A DNA stretch of 64,000 nt from Saprospiraceae bacterium (lineage in GTDB: Bacteria; Bacteroidota; Bacteroidia; Chitinophagales; Saprospiraceae), in the NCBI GenBank assembly GCA_019187225.1, contig JABAQQ010000011.1, positions 1 through 64,000 of the forward strand, in the 5' to 3' direction. The notes beneath the pieces are model-generated. The model was not told the DNA's origin. It saw nothing but the letters and a program-made list of their open reading frames with translations, and did not search any database. Shown here piece by piece: positions 52,743 to 59,640 of the stretch. Position 1 is the first letter of the stretch; each line of letters begins with the position of its first letter. The position numbers and the translations under genes were made by a program.

Positions 52743-53510
52743 TCAGCAGGAACATACTGAAGTAATCACGGCCATTTTTTCCTCCGGCAAATACAAGATT
52801 TTGTACTCACAATTGATGTTTCCAAATCTCCATTCATACTTGCCTGCTTGCGTATGTATCCACTGGGTAGCATTCGGCTCGTTCGACTGGTGCCTGATCT
52901 CCCATTCATATTGGTGCAGATAATTGAAAAGCAGGAAGGCCTCTTCTAAGGACACATCGGGCAGAATGAAGCGCGACTGCCCGGATTTTTCTACCCAGTT
53001 GTCGCGGGAAAAACCGTTGGCGTAAACCTGTTTGGCAGTATGATAAGACCCGTACTCGGCGACACCGCTTTTTTGTTCAGCTGCCAGCCTGAAATTCCTT
53101 TTTGCCCAAACGTCGAAATCTTCAAAATCGGGCCAGTCATTTGAGGCCTTTACTGGCTTCAATACAGGTAATCTGGACAAATACCCGTCGAACACATAGC
53201 CGGTGTCGCCCTGAAAAATGACTTTGACAAACGAGCCTTCGAGCATCACAGCGGGGCTTTTTTGGCCGTCACTCGAATGAGCAGGTACCGCCTCGACCTC
53301 CACTTTATCATCGTAGGGATAGTTTTGAGCAACCACGAGCGTGCCGTAGGGAATCGTCGCCAGTTTGGCTGATTTGAGTGATGCTTCTTTTCGGAGTGTA
53401 AGGCCCGACACCGCCCAGACGTAGAGCGTATCACCCGGCTGGTAATAGCCGATGGCTTGCAGGGAAAAGTTGCTGACTAAAAGGAGCAGCGGCAAGATTG
53501 AAAATTTCAT
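52743..53510 (-). CDS. Secreted protein with bacterial SH3 domain
   Basis: 255 residues. The signal peptide ends near SNFSLQA. Residues 25-115 form an SH3b-like domain (GDTLYVWAVSGLTLRKEASL, KLATIPYGTLVV, GSFVKVIFQGDTGYVFDGYL), which often binds peptidoglycan or protein. The C-terminal part has VSLEEAFLLFNYLHQYEWE and a final CSC. The exact role is unknown. It is 43 bp upstream of the preceding secreted protein gene on the same strand. Confidence 0.8.
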   Translation of the reverse strand: MKFSILPLLLLVSNFSLQAIGYYQPGDTLYVWAVSGLTLRKEASLKSAKLATIPYGTLVVAQNYPYDDKVEVEAVPAHSSDGQKSPAVMLEGSFVKVIFQGDTGYVFDGYLSRLPVLKPVKASNDWPDFEDFDVWAKRNFRLAAEQKSGVAEYGSYHTAKQVYANGFSRDNWVEKSGQSRFILPDVSLEEAFLLFNYLHQYEWEIRHQSNEPNATQWIHTQAGKYEWRFGNINCEYKILYLPEEKMAVITSVCSC

Positions 53511-53666
53511 GACACATCCGGTATTTCCTGCAAATATGCTGGATTACGCTTCAAAACACATTGGGGACTATTTATCCTGCCATTTTGTCAACTATCCGTC
53601 GCCTTTTTCCGAGTATTTGCAAAACGTTGACCACGTCGCAGTTCCCAAGCGGCGCAGTTTTTCCCT

Positions 53667-53674
53667 TACTTTTG
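53667..53674 (+). promoter_or_regulatory. Putative -7 box of the first thioredoxin-fold gene
   Basis: TACTTTTG matches TAnnTTTG about 108 nt before the ATG at 53782; the hairpin-forming repeat at 53700-53759 lies between them and would be part of the leader. Confidence 0.5.
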
Positions 53675-53699
53675 CGAAAAATCGGACGTCGGATTATTT

Positions 53700-53759
53700 G
53701 ACTTTGGACGTTGGACAACAAATCGAGGTTGAATGTCCAAAGTCAAAAGGTCCAACGTC
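53700..53759 (+). repeat. Alternative hairpins of GACTTTGGAC/GACGTTGGAC words in a leader
   Basis: GACTTTGGAC (53700-53709) pairs perfectly with GTCCAAAGTC (53735-53744), and GACGTTGGAC (53707-53716) pairs perfectly with GTCCAACGTC (53750-53759). The two left arms overlap by 3 nt, so the two stems compete in part. Confidence 0.8.
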
Positions 53760-53781
53760 AGTAAAAATCATATCGTCGCTC

Positions 53782-54954
53782 ATGAAACAAGTTCTCGCTT
53801 TCATCACCCTCTCCTTTCTCACTTCTCTCTCCCTCTCCGCTCAGGGCATCGAGTTCTTTCACGGCACCTGGGCCGAAGCGCAGGAAAAAGCCAAATCCGA
53901 AGAAAAACTCATTTTCGTGGATGCCTACGCTTCCTGGTGCGGCCCCTGCAAACGCATGGCAGCTCAGGTGTTCCCGCAGGAAAAAGTCGGCTCGTTTTTC
54001 AACGCCAACTTCGTCAATCTCAAAATTGATATGGAAAAACCGGAGAACGCCGAGTTCGCCGGAAAATATCCCGTGAGCGCCTACCCGACGCTCATGTTCC
54101 TGGATGCAACAGGTAAAGTCGTGCAAAAAGCCGTCGGCGCCAAGGATGCCGACCAATTGCTCGAATTTGCCCAAAAAGTGCTGGGCCGTGCCGACAAATC
54201 CGTCAATTACGAAAAGCAATACGCCGAAGGCAACCGCGACCCCAAATTCCTGCTCGATTACATTCGCGCCCTCAACGCGGCCGGCAAACCCTCGCTGAAG
54301 ATCACCAACGAGTACCTCGCTACGCAAAAAGACCTGACGACCGATCTCAACCTGCAATTCCTCTATGAAGGCACGGTGGAGGCCGACAGCCGCGTATTCG
54401 ATCTGCTGGTGAAAAATCAATCGAAAACCGTCGCGCTGCTTGGTGAGGAGAAAGTGAGCGCCCGCATCGAAAAAGCGTGCAAAAACACGGTGAAAAAAGC
54501 CGTCGAGTTCAAAAGCGAGGAATTGCTTGCCGAGGCAAAGACCAAAATGAAAACCGCTTTGCCCGCAAAAGCCGCAGCATTCGGCTACGAAGCCGATATG
54601 AATTATTACGGCGCTACGAAGGATTCGAAGAACTACCTCAAAGCCGCGCAGGCATTCCAGAAGGATGAGATAAAAAACAACTCCGCCAAACTGCACGACC
54701 TCGTCGTCGGCCTGCTCCGGACTTTTCCTGATGACGAGAAAGTGCTCGACCAGGCTGAGAAATGGGCAAAAAACGCTGCTGAGAATGGCGGACTGCCGGA
54801 ATATTACCTCACCCTTGCTGAAATATACAAACGCCAGGGCAACAAAGCCAAAGCCAAAGAAGCCGCGGAAAAAGCCCGTAAAGCCATCGGTGAAGAAGAC
54901 AAGAAAAACATGGGCGGGAAGATTGACTACTTCCTGCGGACGCTGGAAGGCTAA
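53782..54954 (+). CDS. Secreted thioredoxin-fold protein with helical repeat tail (first copy)
   Basis: 390 residues from MKQVLAFITLSFLTSLSLSA, a signal peptide. The thioredoxin domain (20-140) has IFVDAYASWCGPCKRMAAQ with an intact CxxC, and cis-Pro in SAYPTLMF. The rest (145-390) is helical and TPR-like (FLYEGTVEADSRVFDLLVKN, EYYLTLAEIYKRQGNKAKAK). Probably a periplasmic disulfide reductase or chaperone. A long frame upstream from 53452 is not real. It is followed by a paralogue of the same length. Confidence 0.9.
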   Translation: MKQVLAFITLSFLTSLSLSAQGIEFFHGTWAEAQEKAKSEEKLIFVDAYASWCGPCKRMAAQVFPQEKVGSFFNANFVNLKIDMEKPENAEFAGKYPVSAYPTLMFLDATGKVVQKAVGAKDADQLLEFAQKVLGRADKSVNYEKQYAEGNRDPKFLLDYIRALNAAGKPSLKITNEYLATQKDLTTDLNLQFLYEGTVEADSRVFDLLVKNQSKTVALLGEEKVSARIEKACKNTVKKAVEFKSEELLAEAKTKMKTALPAKAAAFGYEADMNYYGATKDSKNYLKAAQAFQKDEIKNNSAKLHDLVVGLLRTFPDDEKVLDQAEKWAKNAAENGGLPEYYLTLAEIYKRQGNKAKAKEAAEKARKAIGEEDKKNMGGKIDYFLRTLEG

Positions 54955-55065
54955 AATTTGATGGACGAATGCCGATTATATGATTGTTGATTTTTGATGT
55001 TTTGAATACCTCTCCGCAACTTCTAAAATCAACAATCATGGAATCGGCAATCTTAATTCAAAAAA

Positions 55066-56238
55066 ATGCGACAAAAACTTACTCTCTCTTTTTTACCCGC
55101 CGTAGTCTTGACGACGGCGGGTTTCCTCTCCGCCCAAAACGGCATCCAGTTTGAGCACGATCTCTTGTTTGCCGATGCGCTGCAAAAAGCAAAAGCCGAA
55201 AACAAGATCGTCTTTATGGATGCCTACACCACCTGGTGCGGTCCCTGCAAAATGATGGCCGCCAGGGTTTTTCCCGATTCGGCAGTGGGCGTTTTTTTCA
55301 ACACCCGGTTTGTCAACCTGAAAACCGATATGGAAAAGGGCGAAGGGCCGGCACTGGCACTGCGCTACGGCGTGGAATATTATCCTACTTTGTTGTTTTT
55401 CAATACCGAAGGCAAGGTGATACACAAGGCCGTGGGATACCACAACGCGGAAGAATTTGTCAAACTGGCGCACACTGCCGCCAATCCCGAAGCCAACCTG
55501 CTTGCCTTAGAGACCCGCTATCGAAAGGGCGAACGCAGCGCTGTGCTGCTCCGGGCTTACACGGAGGTGAAAAGCGCCGCCTTCGATCCGGCTGCCGGCC
55601 AGTTGGCCAGCGATTATTTGAAAACGCAAACCAATCTGAGCAGTCCGGAAAACATGGATTTTATCATGCGCTATGTGGATGATCCGTTCTCCGATGGCTT
55701 TCGGTTTTTGCAGCAGAACCGTCGTGTATTCGAAGAGAAATTTTCCGAAAAAGAGGTGAAGCAAAAATTGGATATGGTGTTTGAAGACTATCTCCTGCGC
55801 CATCCGGATCTTCAACTCGGCGAAGTTCAGCGGCTCTATGGCACGGTGTATCCTGAACAAGGCGAACGCCTCGCTTCCAACTACCGCCTGACCTATTACC
55901 GCCAGCGCGAGGACATGCAAAAATTTGCCCTCTCGGCAGTAGATCACTATACTCGTTTCCCTACCAACGACGCTGACGAACTCAACGAAATCGCCTTTCT
56001 CTTCGCTCAAAACGTGACCGATCCGGCTATGCTCCAAAAGGCGATCGAATGGGCCGAAAAATCCGTTTCCACCCACGAAAGCAATTACAATCAGGATACA
56101 TTGGCCCGTTTGTATCTGAAACTGGGCAAGAAAAAACAAGCCGCCGCTGCCGCCCGCCGCTCCATCGAACTGGCGAAAAACGCCGGGGAGGACGCTTCGC
56201 AGACGGAGGAATTGTTGGAGAAGATCAATGGCAAATGA
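55066..56238 (+). CDS. Secreted thioredoxin-fold protein with helical repeat tail (second copy)
   Basis: 390 residues with signal peptide MRQKLTLSFLPAVVLTTAGFLSA. The thioredoxin domain has VFMDAYTTWCGPCKMMAARV and VEYYPTLLFFNTEG. The helical tail has LNEIAFLFAQNVTDPAMLQK and TLARLYLKLGKKKQAAAAAR. It is 111 bp after the first copy and shares its layout and exact length, so a tandem duplication with later divergence is clear. Confidence 0.9.
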   Translation: MRQKLTLSFLPAVVLTTAGFLSAQNGIQFEHDLLFADALQKAKAENKIVFMDAYTTWCGPCKMMAARVFPDSAVGVFFNTRFVNLKTDMEKGEGPALALRYGVEYYPTLLFFNTEGKVIHKAVGYHNAEEFVKLAHTAANPEANLLALETRYRKGERSAVLLRAYTEVKSAAFDPAAGQLASDYLKTQTNLSSPENMDFIMRYVDDPFSDGFRFLQQNRRVFEEKFSEKEVKQKLDMVFEDYLLRHPDLQLGEVQRLYGTVYPEQGERLASNYRLTYYRQREDMQKFALSAVDHYTRFPTNDADELNEIAFLFAQNVTDPAMLQKAIEWAEKSVSTHESNYNQDTLARLYLKLGKKKQAAAAARRSIELAKNAGEDASQTEELLEKINGK

Positions 56239-56297
56239 GTCAGGCGAAACAAGGGCTAACAAGCATTTGACCTTTTACGGAGTGTTTCCCACAGATT

Positions 56298-56422
56298 GAC
56301 GCAGAGTCATTTCCCGCAGATTACCGCAGAAAAATTTGCGCAGATTGACGCAGATTTTGATCTTGATCTGCGAAAATCTGCGGTATTTTTCTGCGGTAAT
56401 CTGCGGGAAATGACTCTGCGTC
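56298..56422. repeat. Perfect 38-bp inverted repeat made of CGCAGATT-type words
   Basis: The arms 56298-56335 and 56385-56422 are exact reverse complements. The 49-bp centre contains further inverted copies (CGCAGATTTT and AAAATCTGCG). It could extrude as a cruciform in DNA or fold as a very stable hairpin in the RNA between the thioredoxin-like gene and mnmA. Confidence 0.95.
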
Positions 56423-56510
56423 GCGTACGCCGCCGGGTTGGTTGTTTTTAATCGCTGATTCGCCTGGCTCACCTTGAACTCCACTAACCACTTTTTTGTT
56501 AATCCAAACT

Positions 56511-56574
56511 CTCAAACCCTCAAACCCTCAAACCCTCAAACCCTCAAACCCTCAAACCCTCAAACCCTCAAACC
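56511..56574 (+). repeat. Eight exact CTCAAACC octamers directly before mnmA
   Basis: Eight uninterrupted perfect copies of CTCAAACC, free of G, followed by six T and the mnmA start codon. An upstream ATG at 56474 would read them in frame as a Thr-Leu-Lys-Pro-Ser-Asn-Pro-Gln type repeat. Confidence 0.97.
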
Positions 56575-56581
56575 TTTTTTT

Positions 56582-57682
56582 ATGTCCAAACACGGCAAAG
56601 CACTCGTCGCCATGTCCGGCGGCATTGATTCCACGATGACTGCCGTCCTTCTGCACGAAGAGGGATGGGAAGTCGTGGGCATCACCATGAAAACCTGGGA
56701 CTACGCCACTGCCGGCGGCAGCAAGAAAGAAACCGGTTGCTGCTCGCTCGACAGCATCAACGACGCGCGCGCGGTTGCCGTCCATTTGGGCTTCCACCAC
56801 TTTATCGTGGACATTCGTGAGGAGTTCGGCGACTACGTGATTGACAATTTTGTAGACGAATACATGGCCGGCCGCACGCCCAACCCCTGCGTCCTCTGCA
56901 ACACGCACATCAAATGGAACAGCCTGCTGCGCCGCGCCGATATGCTCGACTGTGAATTCATTGCGACGGGACACTACGGTATCATCAACGAATTAGACGG
57001 GCGCAAATACATCACCCGCGCGGTAGACCGGCAGAAAGACCAAAGTTATGTGCTTTGGGGCCTGAGTCAGGAATGCCTGCGCCGCACCCGAATGCCGCTC
57101 GGCGTCTTTACCAAACCCGAAGTGCGCGCCATGGCCGCCGAACGCGGCTGGGACGAACTCAGCAAAAAAGCCGAGAGCTACGAGATCTGCTTCGTGCCCG
57201 ACAACGACTACCGGGGTTTCCTGCGCCGCCGCGTCGAAGGTCTGGACGAACAAGTAGCAGGCGGCCATTTTGTGGATGTGTCGGGCAATGTGCTGGGCAA
57301 ACACGAAGGATACCCGTTTTACACCGTCGGCCAGCGTAAGGGCCTGGGCATCGCATTGGGCGAACCTATGTTCGTGACGGAGATCCGCCCCGAAACCAAT
57401 ACTGTTGTGTTGGGGCGCGAAACAGATCTCATCCGCAACGGTATGATGGTCGGGAAAGTCAACCTGATGAAATACGGTGCATTGCCCCCGGAAGGCATCG
57501 AAACCGTGACCAAAGTGCGCTACCGCGACGGCGGTACGCTGAGCACCGTCCGCCAAATCGGCGCCGACGTGGAAGTGCAGTTCCACGCCAATGTGAAAGG
57601 TGTGGCGCCCGGCCAAAGCGCCGTGTTTTATGAAGGCGACGACGTGGTGGGCGGAGGGATCATTCAGGGGAGTTTCAACTAA
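56582..57682 (+). CDS. mnmA: tRNA-specific 2-thiouridylase MnmA
   Basis: 366 residues from MSKHGKALVAMSGGIDSTMT. Makes s2U34 in tRNAs for Lys, Glu and Gln. The PP-loop is AMSGGIDSTM. Catalytic cysteines are in NPCVLCNTHIKWN (first) and SYEICFVPDNDY (second). FIATGHYG and PFYTVGQRKGLGIALGEP are further family marks. The longer frame from 56474 reads through the octamer array and is unlikely. Confidence 0.95.
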   Translation: MSKHGKALVAMSGGIDSTMTAVLLHEEGWEVVGITMKTWDYATAGGSKKETGCCSLDSINDARAVAVHLGFHHFIVDIREEFGDYVIDNFVDEYMAGRTPNPCVLCNTHIKWNSLLRRADMLDCEFIATGHYGIINELDGRKYITRAVDRQKDQSYVLWGLSQECLRRTRMPLGVFTKPEVRAMAAERGWDELSKKAESYEICFVPDNDYRGFLRRRVEGLDEQVAGGHFVDVSGNVLGKHEGYPFYTVGQRKGLGIALGEPMFVTEIRPETNTVVLGRETDLIRNGMMVGKVNLMKYGALPPEGIETVTKVRYRDGGTLSTVRQIGADVEVQFHANVKGVAPGQSAVFYEGDDVVGGGIIQGSFN

Positions 57683-57711
57683 TCCTGAAATTGGCTTCAT
57701 GAAACACACAC

Positions 57712-57763
57712 ATAGGCACATAGAGCACATAGCCTGCAGAAGCTATGTGTCCTATGTGCCTAT
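57712..57763. repeat. 22-bp inverted repeat after mnmA
   Basis: Arms 57712-57733 and 57742-57763 match in inverted orientation at 20 of 22 positions, with an 8-nt loop. Each arm itself consists of CACATAG-type tandem words. It may be the 3' end structure of mnmA mRNA; no long T run follows. Confidence 0.85.
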
Positions 57764-57789
57764 ATGTTTAAAAATCTGCTTAATAAACC

Positions 57790-57797
57790 TATTTTTG
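57790..57797 (+). promoter_or_regulatory. Putative -7 box of the TPR lipoprotein gene
   Basis: TATTTTTG matches TAnnTTTG 26 nt before the ATG at 57824. A weak TTTA lies at about the -33 distance. Confidence 0.5.
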
Positions 57798-57823
57798 CCC
57801 GCTATTTCAAATAAACACTGCAC

Positions 57824-58840
57824 ATGACAAGCCGTATCCTCTCCCTTTGCGGGCTGTTTCTTTTTGTCTTTTTTTCCTGCAAAAACGACTCAAAGCCTGC
57901 TGTGGCCAATGAACCGCAGATTGACCCCGAACTTGCGGCACTCGATGCGTTGCTCGAAAAAAATCCGGACAACGATTCGCTGTTCTACCGCCGCGCTGCG
58001 GTATACTACAAACTTGACGGCTACGACGAAGCATTGAAAGACCTTACCCGCGCCATCGAACTGGATTCGATGCAACCGGCTTATTACCACTTACTGGCTG
58101 ACGTATTGCTGGACTATGCCCGCCCGAACGATTCGAAACGGGCCATTGACGTGCTGCAAACGGCGGCGGCCAAATTCCCCGCCAATTTCCACACCCTGCT
58201 GAAATTGAGCGAATTCCAACTCATCGTCAAACAACACGGCGAAGCGCTTATTACCCTCGATAAAATCCTGCGGCGCGACCCGCAAAATGCCGAAGCCTTT
58301 TACATGGCCGGACGCGTGGCGCTCGACAAGGGCGACACCACTGCCGCCATCGCTTCCTTCCAAAAATCGGTAAAAATAGACGCGACCAACGGCGATGCCT
58401 GGATGTTTCTGGGGCGCATTTTCACCCAACGCAGCAGCCCGCTGGCTCTGCAATACTTCGACAACGTGCTGCGGCTCGACTCCACCGACCTGGAAGCCCG
58501 CGAATTCAAAGGAGTGTATTACAAACGCCGCGGCGAGTTCGCAAAAGCCTTCGAAGTGTATCAGGACATTGTGACGCGCAATCCCGACTATTCGAATGCG
58601 TGGTTCGATATGGGTACGATCTACCTCGAACAGGATTCCCTTTCAAAGGCCTACGATCATTTCAACATCGCCGTCAAAACCGATCCGCTGTTCGTAAAAG
58701 CCTACTACTACCGGGGGCTTTGCTCCGAATTGCAGGGGAACACAGACGCGGCGCTCGCCGATTACCGGCAGGCGAACGGCATGTCGCCCGATTACAAGGA
58801 GGCGAAAGAGGCATTGGAGCGCCTGGGTAAAAAACAATGA
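57824..58840 (+). CDS. TPR-repeat lipoprotein
   Basis: 338 residues. The lipobox is in LFVFFSCKND (Cys near 19). Seven or eight TPR units follow (SLFYRRAAVYYKLDGYDEAL, AYYHLLADVLLD, AEAFYMAGRVALDKGDTTAA, AYYYRGLCSELQGNTDAALA). Probably a scaffold in the envelope; no enzyme motif. Similar lipoproteins are frequent in Bacteroidota. Confidence 0.9.
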   Translation: MTSRILSLCGLFLFVFFSCKNDSKPAVANEPQIDPELAALDALLEKNPDNDSLFYRRAAVYYKLDGYDEALKDLTRAIELDSMQPAYYHLLADVLLDYARPNDSKRAIDVLQTAAAKFPANFHTLLKLSEFQLIVKQHGEALITLDKILRRDPQNAEAFYMAGRVALDKGDTTAAIASFQKSVKIDATNGDAWMFLGRIFTQRSSPLALQYFDNVLRLDSTDLEAREFKGVYYKRRGEFAKAFEVYQDIVTRNPDYSNAWFDMGTIYLEQDSLSKAYDHFNIAVKTDPLFVKAYYYRGLCSELQGNTDAALADYRQANGMSPDYKEAKEALERLGKKQ

Positions 58841-58913
58841 TTTGATTGCCAGCCTGTTGCCGGGATGTTTCAAATTTTAACAGACCTAAAAGTTACAAAA
58901 CTCTACACACTCC

Positions 58914-58921
58914 TACCTTTG
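58914..58921 (+). promoter_or_regulatory. Putative -7 box of the lipocalin-like gene
   Basis: TACCTTTG matches TAnnTTTG 36 nt before the ATG at 58958. The leader from 58924 to the ATG has no G. Confidence 0.55.
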
Positions 58922-58957
58922 CGCCCTTTCACAACCAAACTCATTCTCATCTTAACT

Positions 58958-59398
58958 ATGAAATTTTCAATCAAATCCTTGCTGCTGCTCCTGGTTGTTT
59001 CAACCTTCGCATTCGTTGCCTGCAAAGGCGACGACGACAAATCGGCAGAAGAACTTCTCGCGGGCGCTTCCTGCTGGTCGCTGGTCAAAGACGAACTCTA
59101 CAATCCTGCCACCAGCCAATGGGAAGACCAGGGCGTGGACGACTGCACAAAAGACGACTGTACAAAACTCAACAGCGACAAAACCGTTTCTTTCGACGAA
59201 GGCGCGACGAAATGCGACCCGGATGATCCGCAAACTTCCACCGGTACCTGGAGCATCAGCGCCGATGGCAAAACGCTGACGCTGACGGTTGATGGGGAAA
59301 CCCTTGCCGGAACGATTATCGAGTTGAGCGCAAGCAAATTGGTGTTGGAAACCGATTTCCTCGGCTTCAAAATCCGCTCTACTCTGGAAGCGAAGTAA
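58958..59398 (+). CDS. Lipocalin-like lipoprotein
   Basis: 146 residues from MKFSIKSLLLLLVVSTFAFV with lipobox Cys near 22 (FVACKGDDD). The mature part looks like a lipocalin-like (lipocalin_4/5) barrel: CWSLVKDELYNPATSQWED, CTKLNSDKTVSFDEG, TGTWSISADGKTLTLTVDGE and KLVLETDFLGFKIRSTLEA. The ligand is unknown. It has its own promoter and terminator, so it is probably monocistronic. Confidence 0.85.
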   Translation: MKFSIKSLLLLLVVSTFAFVACKGDDDKSAEELLAGASCWSLVKDELYNPATSQWEDQGVDDCTKDDCTKLNSDKTVSFDEGATKCDPDDPQTSTGTWSISADGKTLTLTVDGETLAGTIIELSASKLVLETDFLGFKIRSTLEAK

Positions 59399-59421
59399 TT
59401 CCGGTTTTAAAAATTTTACAG

Positions 59422-59461
59422 CCGCGCAGCACTGGTCTTCGGTTCGCTGCGCGGTTTTTTT
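59422..59461 (+). terminator. Rho-independent terminator of the lipocalin-like gene
   Basis: CCGCGCAGC (59422-59430) pairs perfectly with GCTGCGCGG (59446-59454), followed by seven T. Confidence 0.9.
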
Positions 59462-59640
59462 ATGCTTTCAATCAATATAGATTTTTTTGAGAAGCTGATC
59501 AAAATGGTGAAATGTGTTTCGCTCCGGACAAAAGGTCCGAAGCCGGAAAGGCGGTAGCCGTACAGCGTTCGTTGCATGTCATGCATCTTATTAAAAGATT
59601 GTATATTTTTACAAAATAAAATGACCGGCAACCAACGCTT

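Larger units (their letters stand above)
56239..56581. other. Repeat-filled intergenic region before mnmA
   Basis: About 340 bp without a gene. The left part is the 38-bp perfect inverted repeat (56298-56422). The right part is the octamer array (56511-56574) that ends 7 bp before the mnmA ATG. Confidence 0.7.

Noticed and set aside
53452-53781. 110-residue extension of the first thioredoxin-like protein
   Set aside because: It runs through the promoter and repeat hairpins and sits ahead of a perfect signal peptide.
56474-56581. N-terminal extension of MnmA through the octamer repeat
   Set aside because: The extension is pure repeat translation, and the family sequence starts at the ATG at 56582.
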